From the NCBI RefSeq assembly GCF_014076495.1, contig NZ_CP043575.1:1488001-1552000 (forward strand): 64,000 bases of DNA, in the 5' to 3' direction. The notes beneath the pieces were generated by a model. That model was given only the letters and a program-made list of their open reading frames with translations. It had not been told where the DNA came from and did not search any database. Positions 8,608-16,691 of the stretch are shown here, piece by piece (positions within the stretch are counted from its first letter, which is position 1; each line of letters begins with the position of its first letter). The stretch is from Comamonas koreensis. Its GTDB lineage: Bacteria > Pseudomonadota > Gammaproteobacteria > Burkholderiales > Burkholderiaceae_C. The translations under genes were made by a program, and so were the position numbers.

Positions 8608-9507
8608 TCAGAGGTTGGAGATGCCGCTGCTGACATGGCCGGCCGGCACATGGGCCGCCGCGCTGGTGGCATGGCCCGTCTGGTCGTCAAAGAAGAAATC
8701 GGGCTCGAACTCGCGCAGAAATTCGCCCTTGGCCAGGCCGCCCAAGAACATGGTTTCATCAACGCCGATGTTCCAGTCCATCAGGGTGCGGATGGCGCGC
8801 TCATGCGCGGGGGCGCTGCGGGCGGTGACCAGCGCGGTGCGGATGCGCATCTGGCTTTGCGTATCTTGCTGCAGCCGGTGGAGCGCCGCCAGCAGCGGCT
8901 TGAAGGGGCCATCGGGCAGCGGACGGGTGGCATGCTCGATCTCATGGCGCTGGAACGCATCCAGCCCCTGGGCCTGGAAGACACGCTCGGCCTCGTCCGA
9001 GAACAGCACGGCATCGCCGTCAAAGGCAATGCGCACTTCATCGGGGTTGCCGTCCTGCGCCTGGGCCGATTCGGTCAGCACACGTGCGGCCGGAAAGCCC
9101 AGCTGCAGCGCCTGCTGCACATCGGTGGCATTGGCCGAGAGGAACAAATGCGCGCCCAGCGGCTTGAGGTAGCGAAAAGGATCGCGCCCCTGGGTGAACA
9201 CGCCCCGCTGGATGGAATGGAGCCCATGGGCCTTGCAGCTGCGAAACACCCGCATGCCGCTGACCGGGTCATTGCGCGAGAGCAGCACCACCTCGACCTT
9301 CTGTGCCGTGCCGCTGTTGAAAGCCAGCAGCTTGCGCACCAGCGAGAACGCCACCCCGGGTGGCGCGGGGGTCTCCAGCCGCTGCAGCTGCAGCCGGGCA
9401 TAGGCCTGGTCCTTGTCCTGCTCGAAAACCCGGTTTTCTTCTTCAAAGTTGAACAGCGCCCGCGACGAGATCGCGACCACCAGCTTGTTTTCGAGAGTGG
9501 CAGCCAT
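8608..9507 (-). CDS. Cytosolic 5'-nucleotidase family protein
   Basis: A 299-residue soluble protein with the hallmarks of the cytosolic 5'-nucleotidase I-like family: LVVAISSRALFNFEEENRVF at the N-terminus, VEVVLLSRNDPVSG in the middle and AFDGDAVLFSDEAE with the acidic active-site cluster. Such enzymes dephosphorylate nucleoside monophosphates. The open frame extends upstream through the repeat element at 9582-9719, but ATG at 9507 begins the recognisable domain, so the longer version is rejected. It is convergent with the ZnuD-like receptor, and its promoter region contains the structured repeat. Confidence 0.82.
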   Translation of the reverse strand: MAATLENKLVVAISSRALFNFEEENRVFEQDKDQAYARLQLQRLETPAPPGVAFSLVRKLLAFNSGTAQKVEVVLLSRNDPVSGMRVFRSCKAHGLHSIQRGVFTQGRDPFRYLKPLGAHLFLSANATDVQQALQLGFPAARVLTESAQAQDGNPDEVRIAFDGDAVLFSDEAERVFQAQGLDAFQRHEIEHATRPLPDGPFKPLLAALHRLQQDTQSQMRIRTALVTARSAPAHERAIRTLMDWNIGVDETMFLGGLAKGEFLREFEPDFFFDDQTGHATSAAAHVPAGHVSSGISNL

Positions 9508-9581
9508 GGCCGTCCTTGTTGCTGAACTGAGGGCCAATATAGCGCAGTCTTCCCAATCAACAGAGGTACTTTCTCCAGGGG

Positions 9582-9719
9582 CTAATACGGCCCAGCCAAC
9601 CCAAGGTTGGCGGTTGAAGCTAGGCGCTCCCAACGACGCGTGAAGCCGCAGGCAGTACTGAAAGTACGACAAGGCTTGGCGCGGCCGGCCAGGCAACGAC
9701 GTATCAAGGGCTGTATTAG
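9582..9719 (-). repeat. Structured dispersed repeat, copy 1 (138 bp)
   Basis: The ends are inverted repeats (CTAATACGGCCC at the left, GGGCTGTATTAG at the right). Read on the minus strand, the element starts 6 bases after the fadR-type stop codon. It shares exact blocks with copy 2 at 12757-12879: CCCTTGATACGTCGTTGCC, CCTTGTCGTACT and GTACTGCCTGCGGC. An internal hairpin, GCCAACC (9595-9601) with GGTTGGC (9605-9611), is conserved with a compensatory change in copy 2. It has no open reading frame of its own. Confidence 0.75.
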
Positions 9720-9725
9720 TCCCTC

Positions 9726-10460
9726 TCAATACCAGGCCTGGGAGAACTGCGAGATCACCCGCCCCAGATGCTGCTGCATCGCCTGGCGCGCCTGCGCGGG
9801 CTGGCGCTCGGCAATCGCGGCAAAGATGGCCTGGTGGTCCTTGAGGCTGGCCTCGCGCAGCTGCTCGGAGTGGAAATGCTGCTCGATCTTGTCCCAGCGC
9901 GGGTCCTGGCGGGCGTTGTCCCACATGGCCTCCACCATGTGCTGCAGCACGCGGTTGCCGGTGGCCTCGGCAATGGCAAGGTGAAAACGCCGGTCGGCCG
10001 CGTCGTAGGCGTCCTTGTCGGCCAGCTGCAGGCGCATGGTGGCAAGGGCGTCGAGCATGCGGTCCAGGTCGGCATCGCGGCGCTCGCTGGCAGCGGCTGC
10101 GGCAATCTCGGCCTCGACCAGCACGCGGGCGCGCAGGGTTTCCAGCGGGCCGGGGCCCGTGGGCACATCAAAGGCGGGCAGGCGGCTGGGGCCGCTGGCA
10201 CCCGTGGGCTGCAGGTAGATGCCCGAGCCCAGGCGCACCTCGACGAGGCCTTGCACCTCCAGCGCAATGATGGCCTCGCGCACGGCAGTGCGGCTGACGC
10301 CAAACATATCGGCCAGGGTGCGCTCCGAGGGCAGGCGCTGGTCGGCCGCCGCGCTGTCTGTGGCAGTTTCTTCCAGGATTTTTCTGGCGAGGTCCTGGTA
10401 GGACCTGACACCGGTGGTGCGGCTGTCGTCGTCAACCGGAGGGACCAGCTTGTTGGGCAT
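9726..10460 (-). CDS. FadR/GntR-family regulator of hexuronate use (UxuR/ExuR-like)
   Basis: A 244-residue GntR-family repressor. The winged helix-turn-helix spans about residues 18-85 (RLPSERTLADMFGVSRTAVREAIIALEVQGLVEVR). The C-terminal FCD ligand-binding domain (about 105-235) has the metal-associated His/Asp pattern (DRRFHLAIAEATGN and SLKDHQAIFAAI). It is transcribed away from uxuA, and the 180-bp gap holds two palindromes of FadR-family type. It therefore probably represses uxuA and itself in response to a hexuronate or mannonate ligand. The structured repeat lies just after its stop codon. The exact ligand is inference. Confidence 0.85.
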   Translation of the reverse strand: MPNKLVPPVDDDSRTTGVRSYQDLARKILEETATDSAAADQRLPSERTLADMFGVSRTAVREAIIALEVQGLVEVRLGSGIYLQPTGASGPSRLPAFDVPTGPGPLETLRARVLVEAEIAAAAASERRDADLDRMLDALATMRLQLADKDAYDAADRRFHLAIAEATGNRVLQHMVEAMWDNARQDPRWDKIEQHFHSEQLREASLKDHQAIFAAIAERQPAQARQAMQQHLGRVISQFSQAWY

Positions 10461-10559
10461 CTTGCGCGTATTCCGTTCATCGGCCGATCCGCCAAAACCG
10501 GAAGGCCAGCAGCAGTGTAAGCCGCCGTCTGGCCCAAATGCGGCAAATACCGGACATAG

Positions 10560-10613
10560 TGGTAAACCATCAATCTAAATGGTCTAGCCAGTTTGTAGAA
10601 TTGGTCTAACCAA
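10560..10613 (+). promoter_or_regulatory. Tandem FadR-type operators upstream of uxuA
   Basis: TGGTCTAGCCA (10580-10590) and TGGTCTAACCA (10602-10612) both fit the TNGTNNNACNA or closely related consensus of FadR-family regulators. Their starts are 22 bases apart, two helical turns. A weaker third palindrome, TGGTAAACCA, lies at 10560-10569, another two turns upstream. They sit 28-80 bases before the uxuA ATG, where a repressor would block transcription. Confidence 0.7.
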
Positions 10614-10640
10614 ATTTTTGATTGCAGCAAAAGGTTTTCC

Positions 10641-11717
10641 ATGAAGATGTCGTTTCGTTGGTTTGGCAGCGCAGACCCCGTGTCCCTGGCCTATATCCGC
10701 CAGATCCCTGGGGTCACACATATCGTCTCTGCGATCTATGACGAGCCGGTCGGTGCCGTCTGGCCGCTGGCCAAGATTGAGGCGCTCAAGCAGCAGATTG
10801 AAGACGCTGGCCTGGCTTTTGAGCTGGTCGAATCGGTGCCGGTGCACGAGGACATCAAGCTTGGCCGCGACAGCCGCGACCAGCTGATCGCCAATTACCA
10901 GCAAACCCTGCGCCATCTGGCCGCCGCCGGTGTGCAGGTGGTTTGCTACAACTTCATGCCGGTGTTTGACTGGACGCGCACCGAGCTGGCCAAGCAGCTG
11001 CCCGATGGCTCCACCTGCCTGGCCTTTGACAGCCGCCAGGCCGACAGCATCGATGCGGAAAAAGGCATCTCGCTACCCGGCTGGGACAGCAGCTACCGCA
11101 GCGATGAGCTGCAAGGCCTGCTGCAGGCCTACCGCCAGGTCGATGCCGAGCAGCTCTGGCAGAACCTGGCTTATTTTCTGCAGGCCGTCATCCCGGTGGC
11201 CGAGGAATGCGGCATCAAGATGGCCATCCACCCCGATGACCCACCGCGCCCGATCTTTGGCCTGCCGCGCATCGTCAAGAACCGCGATGACCTCGCCCGC
11301 ATCGTCGACCTGATCGACAGCCCCGCCAATGGCCTGACCTTGTGCTCGGGCTCGCTGGGCGCCGGCCCGCAGAACAATGTCGAGGCGCTGGTGCGCGAGT
11401 TTGGCGGGCGCGGCCGCATCCACTTTGCGCATATCCGCAATGTCAAGGTATCGCCCGAGGGCGACTTTGAAGAAACCGCGCACCTCTCGACCTGTGGCTC
11501 GCTCGATATCGCGGCCATCGTCAAGGCCTACCACGATGTGGGCTTTGCAGGCTATGTGCGCCCGGACCACGGCCGCATGATCTGGGGCGAAACCGGCAAG
11601 CCCGGCTATGGCCTCTACGACCGGGCGCTGGGCGCCGTCTATATCAATGGCCTGTGGGAGGCGGTGGACAAGTTCTCGCCCGAGCAGCAAGACAGCGCAG
11701 TGCCTGCTGCCCTCTGA
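10641..11717 (+). CDS. uxuA: Mannonate dehydratase
   Basis: A 358-residue TIM-barrel enzyme converting D-mannonate to 2-dehydro-3-deoxy-D-gluconate in hexuronate catabolism. Family motifs are clear: [14 protein letters not shown], the metal-ligand region [24 protein letters not shown] and RPDHGR. The length is close to other class-I UxuA proteins and no gap is seen. ATG at 10641 gives the conserved MKMSFRWFG start. A Bug receptor gene follows 23 bp later and a FadR-type regulator diverges, so the three form a small regulated module. Other hexuronate genes (uxuB, uxaC, kdgK) are not in the window. Confidence 0.93.
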   Translation: MKMSFRWFGSADPVSLAYIRQIPGVTHIVSAIYDEPVGAVWPLAKIEALKQQIEDAGLAFELVESVPVHEDIKLGRDSRDQLIANYQQTLRHLAAAGVQVVCYNFMPVFDWTRTELAKQLPDGSTCLAFDSRQADSIDAEKGISLPGWDSSYRSDELQGLLQAYRQVDAEQLWQNLAYFLQAVIPVAEECGIKMAIHPDDPPRPIFGLPRIVKNRDDLARIVDLIDSPANGLTLCSGSLGAGPQNNVEALVREFGGRGRIHFAHIRNVKVSPEGDFEETAHLSTCGSLDIAAIVKAYHDVGFAGYVRPDHGRMIWGETGKPGYGLYDRALGAVYINGLWEAVDKFSPEQQDSAVPAAL

Positions 11718-11740
11718 TTTCACACCAAGGAGACATAACA

Positions 11741-12757
11741 ATGACGACCGTTCAACTATCGCACGCCATGCTGCGTCGCAAACTGACCCTGGGTCTGGCG
11801 CTGGGCGCCAGCTTGATCGGCGCGGGCGCCCCGGCGCTGGCGCAGACCGCCTACCCGACCAAGCCGGTCACCCTGATGGTGGGCTTTCCGCCAGGGGGGC
11901 AGACCGATTTTGCCGCCCGCGTGCTCAGCAACAGCCTGGCGGCCAATCTGGGCCAGGGCGTGGTCATCGAGAACAAGGCCGGCGTCAACGGCAACCTGGG
12001 CTCGGCCGACATCATGCGCTCAGCCCCCGATGGCTACCGCATGCTGGTGGGCAATGGCTCGATGACGGTGACCCCGCACGTCTTCCCGACCTTGGGCATT
12101 GTGGACCCGACCAAGTTTGTGCCCGTGGGCATCTTGCTGCAGTCGCCACTGGTGCTGGTGGTGCCCACCTCGTCGCCTGTCAAAGACTTTGCGCAGTTTG
12201 CGGCCCTGGTCAAGGAGCGCGCCAAGGCTGGCAAGGGCGTGGACTATGGCACGCCCGGTGCCGGCTCGCTCGTGCATGTGACCACCGAGCTGATGCGCGA
12301 GCGCCTGGGCAGCCCGGCGATGAACCATGTGCCCTACAAGGGCAGTGGCCCTGCCGTGATCGACCTGATGGCCGGCCGCATCGAGGCCATGTTTGATGCG
12401 ACCTCGGTGTTTGATCCCTATATCAAGTCCGGCAAGGTGCGCCCCATCCTGGTCACCAGCAGCAGCCGCGTGGCGTCGCTCCCCGATGTGCCGACCCCCG
12501 CCGAAGTGGGCCTGAAGGATTTCGAGATCATCTCCTTCATCGGCATGTACGGCCCGCCCGGCACCCGCCCTGAGGTGGTGCAAAAGCTCAATGCCGCCAT
12601 CAACACGGTGCTGAAGGAACCTGCGGTGATCCGCAGCTTTCAGGAGCGCGGTGACCAGCCTGGCGGCGGCACGCCCGAGCAGCTCGACGCGATGACGCGC
12701 GCGCAGTACAAGCTCTGGGGCGATGTGGTCAAGGCCAACAAGATCCACGCCGAGTAA
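11741..12757 (+). CDS. Bug-family periplasmic receptor (tripartite tricarboxylate-type), orphan
   Basis: A 338-residue periplasmic solute receptor of the Bug/TctC family. The signal peptide ends near ALAQ (about residue 35) and is followed by the standard AYPTKPVTLMVGFPPGGQTD opening, the ENKAG element, the APDGYRMLVG strand and HVPYKGSGPAVIDLMAGRIEAMFD. ATG at 11741 has a strong aaggagac site. It directly follows uxuA, suggesting uptake of a uronate-type acid, but no TctA/TctB membrane partners are encoded nearby, as is common for Bug proteins. The structured repeat begins within the stop codon. Confidence 0.9.
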   Translation: MTTVQLSHAMLRRKLTLGLALGASLIGAGAPALAQTAYPTKPVTLMVGFPPGGQTDFAARVLSNSLAANLGQGVVIENKAGVNGNLGSADIMRSAPDGYRMLVGNGSMTVTPHVFPTLGIVDPTKFVPVGILLQSPLVLVVPTSSPVKDFAQFAALVKERAKAGKGVDYGTPGAGSLVHVTTELMRERLGSPAMNHVPYKGSGPAVIDLMAGRIEAMFDATSVFDPYIKSGKVRPILVTSSSRVASLPDVPTPAEVGLKDFEIISFIGMYGPPGTRPEVVQKLNAAINTVLKEPAVIRSFQERGDQPGGGTPEQLDAMTRAQYKLWGDVVKANKIHAE

Positions 12758-12879
12758 GAGTCGCTAACACAACCCTTGATACGTCGTTGCCCTGCCTTGT
12801 CGTACTACTGTACTGCCTGCGGCAGGACGCCTAGTCTCAACCGCAAACCTGCGGTTTGCTGGGTCGTGTTAGCGACTCT
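12757..12879 (+). repeat. Structured dispersed repeat, copy 2 (123 bp)
   Basis: Terminal inverted repeats of 19 bp match at 18 positions (AGAGTCGCTAACACAACCC against GGGTCGTGTTAGCGACTCT). An internal hairpin pairs GCAAACC (12843-12849) with GGTTTGC (12853-12859). The third pair differs from copy 1 on both strands, so pairing is preserved. The orientation relative to the preceding gene is the same as for copy 1: both begin at the 3' end of a gene. Confidence 0.78.
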
Positions 12880-12886
12880 AAAGTGG

Positions 12887-12918
12887 GCCCCGCTGGCCTT
12901 GGCAGAGCCAAGCGGGGT
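12887..12918. other. Hairpin between Bug receptor and gspF 3' ends
   Basis: CTTGGC (12897-12902) pairs with GCCAAG, and flanking CCCCG pairs with CGGGG across a 5' bulge. It lies between the convergent genes and may act as a shared transcription end, but no strong thymine run follows on either strand. Confidence 0.4.
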
Positions 12919-12930
12919 CAGACTGGTTGT

Positions 12931-14148
12931 TTAACGCACAAACTGGTTGAGCTGGATGATGGGCATCAGCACCGCCATCACGATGATGCCGACAATGATG
13001 CCCATGCCGACGATCAGCAGCGGCTCCAGGATGGTGGCCAGGCGCATCGCACGGCGCTTGACATCGCCAGCCAGCTGGTTGGCCACGCGCTGCAGCATCT
13101 GCGGCAACTCGCCGGTCTGCTCGCCCAGGCGGGCAAACATCGACAACAGCGCGGGGAAGCGCTTTTTCTGCGCCAGGGCCGAGGCGAGCGGCGCGCCCTC
13201 GCGCACCTGGTCCAGCGCATCGATGGCATCCTGGCGCATCGCCTGGTTGGAGACGGTCTGCGCAGCGGCCTGCAGCGCCTTCAGGATGGGCACACCGGCA
13301 TTGCTGAGCATGGCCAGGGTCGAGGCAAAGCGGGCGGCGTTGTAGTTGCGCGAGAGCTTGCCGACGACCGGCAGCTGCAGCCAGCCGGCATCAAAGCGCT
13401 GGCGAAAGGCGGGCTGGCGCAGCGACAGGCGCAGCAGCACGGTGCCAACAACCGCCAGGCCCGCGCCCAACCACCACCAATGGCGGATCAGATCGCTAAA
13501 GCCCAGCATGATGCGGGTGAGCAGCGGCAGCGCATGCTTGGTGCCCGAGAACACCTCGGCCACCTGGGGCACCACATAGCTCATCAGCACCATCACCACG
13601 ACAAAGGCAAAGCAGGTGACGATGGCCGGGTAGAGCGAGGCACCGATGAGGCTGTTCTTGAGCTGGTCGCGCTCTTCCAAATCATCGGCCAGCCGCGACA
13701 GCACCTGGTCGAGGTGGCCGCTGTGCTCGCCCGCATCGATCACGGCGCGGTATATCTGCGAAAAATCACGGGGGTAGAGGGCCAGCGACTTGGCAAAGGT
13801 GGAGCCGCCATTGACTTCGGCGCGCAGGCTGGCCACCAGCTGGCGCTGGGGCTCGCTGTCGATCTCTTCCATCAGCGCGGTCAGCGCGCGCTCGAGCGGC
13901 AGGCCCGAGCTGATGAGGCCGGCGAGTTGGCGCGTCCAGACCGCCAGGCCCGTGGCATTGAAGACCGCACGCCGGCTGCGCACCATGCTGGCACCGCTGT
14001 CGTCGACATCGCCCAGCGGCTCGACCGCCAAGGGCACCATGGCCTGGGCACGCAGCAGGCTGCGCGCGGCCTTGGCGCTGTCGGCTTCGATCATGCCCTT
14101 GCGGGTCTGGCCCTGGGCGTCTAGAACTTCGTACGAAAAAGCGGGCAT
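12931..14148 (-). CDS. gspF: Type II secretion inner-membrane platform protein GspF
   Basis: A 405-residue polytopic inner-membrane protein. It begins MPAFSYEVLDAQGQ, has the tandem GspF domains (GLISSGLPLERALTAL and LSNAGVPILKALQAA) and three membrane segments (near 170, 225 and the C-terminus GIIVGIIVMAVLMPI). GspF anchors the secretion ATPase to the platform. The upstream extension of the frame is rejected because ATG at 14148 matches the family start. The rest of the secretion cluster is about 10 kb away at 24065-34207 and has no gspF, so this isolated gene must supply it. Confidence 0.93.
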   Translation of the reverse strand: MPAFSYEVLDAQGQTRKGMIEADSAKAARSLLRAQAMVPLAVEPLGDVDDSGASMVRSRRAVFNATGLAVWTRQLAGLISSGLPLERALTALMEEIDSEPQRQLVASLRAEVNGGSTFAKSLALYPRDFSQIYRAVIDAGEHSGHLDQVLSRLADDLEERDQLKNSLIGASLYPAIVTCFAFVVVMVLMSYVVPQVAEVFSGTKHALPLLTRIMLGFSDLIRHWWWLGAGLAVVGTVLLRLSLRQPAFRQRFDAGWLQLPVVGKLSRNYNAARFASTLAMLSNAGVPILKALQAAAQTVSNQAMRQDAIDALDQVREGAPLASALAQKKRFPALLSMFARLGEQTGELPQMLQRVANQLAGDVKRRAMRLATILEPLLIVGMGIIVGIIVMAVLMPIIQLNQFVR

Positions 14149-14235
14149 GGGGCAGGTGGATAAAACAAGGTGGCTCCATGGCCACCCCGGGCTATTGTGC
14201 CTGATCCCCATGGCATGCAGATGGCAGTGGCCCGA

Positions 14236-14886
14236 TCAGGCAGCGGCTGCGGCGGGCATCTCTGCGGGGCCATCGAGCGCATCGGCGCGCTGGGCAGCGG
14301 GGCGCTGCAGCAGCGGCAGCGCGTAGTCCTGGAACTCGGGCAGGCTGGGCAGGGTGCCTTCGTGCATGCTCCAGCCGATATAGCTGGCCAGGTACAGGTC
14401 GGCGGCGGTGAAGTGGTCGCCACAGGCATAGCGCTTGCCGGACACCGCCAGCTGCAGGCTGCGCAGCACATCGTCAAAACGGCCATAGCCGGCCGACAGT
14501 GCCTGGCGCTCGGTCTGGTTCTGCAGCCAGCCTTCGGCCTTGGCGGTGGACACCGCCTCGACCGGGCCCGCCACCAAGAACAGCCAGCGGTAGTAGCTGC
14601 CGCGCTCGGCGCTGCCCAGCGCCGGTGCCAGCTTTTTCTCGGGGTAAAGGTCGGCCAGGTAGGCCAGGATCGCGCCGGTCTCGCTCACCACCGTGTTGCC
14701 ATGCTGCAGTGCCGGTACCTTGCCCATGGGGTTGAGCGCCAGGTAGTCGGGCGACTTCATCGTGCCGCCAAACTCCAGCCGCACCGGCTCGTAGACGGCA
14801 TCGCACTCTTCGAGCATCCAGCGCACCATGCGGGCGCGGGACTGGGGGTGGTAGAAAAAGCGCAGCGGGGCGTTGTGGGGGGTCAT
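14236..14886 (-). CDS. Glutathione S-transferase family protein
   Basis: A 216-residue protein with an N-terminal thioredoxin-fold domain (RFFYHPQSRARMVRWMLEE; conserved cis-Pro and SET-type glutathione-binding motif GKVPALQHGNTVVSETGAI) and an all-helical C-terminal domain containing the N-capping motif FTAADLYLASY. Its specific substrate is unknown. ATG at 14886 follows aaggacc; longer starts are rejected. It lies between gspF and a WYL regulator transcribed in the same direction, with 102 bp between it and the latter. Confidence 0.87.
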   Translation of the reverse strand: MTPHNAPLRFFYHPQSRARMVRWMLEECDAVYEPVRLEFGGTMKSPDYLALNPMGKVPALQHGNTVVSETGAILAYLADLYPEKKLAPALGSAERGSYYRWLFLVAGPVEAVSTAKAEGWLQNQTERQALSAGYGRFDDVLRSLQLAVSGKRYACGDHFTAADLYLASYIGWSMHEGTLPSLPEFQDYALPLLQRPAAQRADALDGPAEMPAAAAA

Positions 14887-14988
14887 GTCTTGGTCCTTCG
14901 GGTGGCTGGCAAAATCGCCATGCCCGTAGGTTAGGCAGGGAGGCTGACAGAAACTGTCAGCAGCTGGCATCAAGCCGCAGATGAGCGC

Positions 14989-15687
14989 TTACGACCAGCC
15001 GTCCAGCGTATAGCCGGTCTCTGCCAACCACTGCTGGATGAGGCTATGGCGGCTTTGCGGATAGCGCTCCTGCAGCTCCTGCATCGCATGCACCCGGTCG
15101 GCGCGAAAGTGGCGAAAGCCCTGGCGCAGCTCGCACCAGGCGGAGACCACCCGGCTGCGGTCGAAATAGGCCATCGCAAAGGGCCAGACCAGGCGCTCTG
15201 TCAGGCGGCCGTGCTGGTCCTCATAGTGCAGCACTACCTTATGCTCGGCACGGATCGCGCGGCGCAGTCCAGTCTGCCAGGTCTCGGGCGGGGGGCTGGG
15301 CTGCATGTTGGGAACCATCAGGCCGCTGGTATCGACGGCGATGCGCAGCTCCAGCGGCAAGGCGCTGCGGATGCGATCCATCGCGGCGCTCGCCGCACTG
15401 GCCAGCTGCGGGTCGGCCTGCAGGCTGGCCCAGCGCGCGCCCAGCAGCAGGGCTTCGAGCTCATCGGCATTGAACATCAAAGGCGGCAGCAAAAAGCCAG
15501 GCCGCATCTCAAAGCCAATTCCCGGATCGCCCTCGATCGCCGCACCTTGCTCACGCAGGCTGGCGATATCGCGGTAGACGGTGCGCAGGCTCACCTCCAG
15601 GGTCTGGGCCAGCGCCGGGCCGGTTTGCGGTTGGCGGGCGCGGCGCAACAGATCGAGCAGGCGGAGCAGGCGGGCAGGGCGGGACAT
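14989..15687 (-). CDS. YafY-type transcriptional regulator (HTH + WYL domain)
   Basis: This 232-residue protein has an N-terminal HTH_11-type helix-turn-helix (SRPARLLRLLDLLRRARQ; SLRTVYRDIASLREQG at about 33-48) and a C-terminal WYL domain (about 120-225, with HYEDQHGRLTERLVWPFAMAYF). Such regulators sense small ligands and often control neighbouring genes. The glutathione S-transferase downstream is a candidate target. No binding site was identified. Confidence 0.85.
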   Translation of the reverse strand: MSRPARLLRLLDLLRRARQPQTGPALAQTLEVSLRTVYRDIASLREQGAAIEGDPGIGFEMRPGFLLPPLMFNADELEALLLGARWASLQADPQLASAASAAMDRIRSALPLELRIAVDTSGLMVPNMQPSPPPETWQTGLRRAIRAEHKVVLHYEDQHGRLTERLVWPFAMAYFDRSRVVSAWCELRQGFRHFRADRVHAMQELQERYPQSRHSLIQQWLAETGYTLDGWS

Positions 15688-15725
15688 CGCGCAAGCATAG
15701 CCGGTCTGCCAGGCCTGCCATAGAC

Positions 15726-16640
15726 TCAGGCAGGTGCCTTTTGCCCGATCTCGAAATTGGCCTGGATCTCCAGCGCGCGCACCAGGCCGGAATGGTCCCA
15801 GCCCGCACCGCCATGGGCCACGCAGCTGTTGAACAGCTGCAGCGCCTGGGCGGTGTTGGGGAGGGACACGCCCAGCTGGCGCGCGCTGGCCAGCGCCAGG
15901 TTCAGGTCCTTTTGGTGCAGCGCAATGCGAAAACCGGGATCAAACGTGCGATGGATCATGCGCTCGGCATGCACTTCGAGAATCTTGGATGACGCAAAGC
16001 CGCCCAATAGCGCCTGGCGCACCCGCGCTGGGTCGGCACCGGCGCGCGATGCAAACAGCAGTGCCTCGGCCACCGCCTCAATGTTCAAGGCGACGATGAT
16101 CTGGTTGGCCACCTTGGCGGTCTGGCCGTCGCCATTGCCGCCTACCAGGGTGATGTTCTTGCCCAGCGTCTCGAACAGCGGTTTCACCCGTTCAAACGCC
16201 GCCTCCGGACCGCCCACCATGATGGACAGGGTCGCATTCTTGGCACCCACTTCGCCGCCCGATACCGGCGCATCCAGGTACTGCGCGCCCAGCGCGCTGA
16301 TGCGTTTGGCAAAGTCCTTGGTAGCGACCGGCGAGATGGACGACATATCGACCACGATCTTGCCGCTGCTGCCCTTGAGGCCGGCGGCCAGGCCATCGGG
16401 CGCAAACAGCACTTGCTCGACGTCGGGGGTATCGGGCACCATCACAAAGACGATATCGGCCCGCTCGGCTACGCCGCGCACCGATGTGCATTGGGTGGCG
16501 CTGCTCTCTGCGATGGGGGCCGGCACCTTGCCGCGCGTGTTGATGAACAGTTGGTGGCCGGCGGCAATCAGGTGGCTGCACATGGGCGCGCCCATGATGC
16601 CCAGGCCGATGAATCCCAGTTTGAGGGGCGTTGCATGCAT
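15726..16640 (-). CDS. glxR: 2-hydroxy-3-oxopropionate reductase (tartronate semialdehyde reductase)
   Basis: This 304-residue NAD(P)-dependent beta-hydroxyacid dehydrogenase reduces tartronate semialdehyde to D-glycerate. The Rossmann glycine motif is FIGLGIMGAPM (10-20), the substrate-binding loop is DAPVSGGEVGA and the catalytic-lysine region is AKVANQI. ATG at 16640 has an aaggag site 10 bases upstream. The gene is the last of three in the order gcl-hyi-glxR, all minus strand, and receives the product of gcl. Confidence 0.92.
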   Translation of the reverse strand: MHATPLKLGFIGLGIMGAPMCSHLIAAGHQLFINTRGKVPAPIAESSATQCTSVRGVAERADIVFVMVPDTPDVEQVLFAPDGLAAGLKGSSGKIVVDMSSISPVATKDFAKRISALGAQYLDAPVSGGEVGAKNATLSIMVGGPEAAFERVKPLFETLGKNITLVGGNGDGQTAKVANQIIVALNIEAVAEALLFASRAGADPARVRQALLGGFASSKILEVHAERMIHRTFDPGFRIALHQKDLNLALASARQLGVSLPNTAQALQLFNSCVAHGGAGWDHSGLVRALEIQANFEIGQKAPA

Positions 16641-16691
16641 GCAGAAATCTCCTTGGTTTTTATGGAAAGAGGTGTGGGTTTCGGGTCTCGA

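Noticed and set aside
9582..12879. A classical composite transposon formed by the inverted repeats
   Set aside because: Neither copy encodes a transposase and no target-site duplication was seen; the elements are treated as structured repeats instead.
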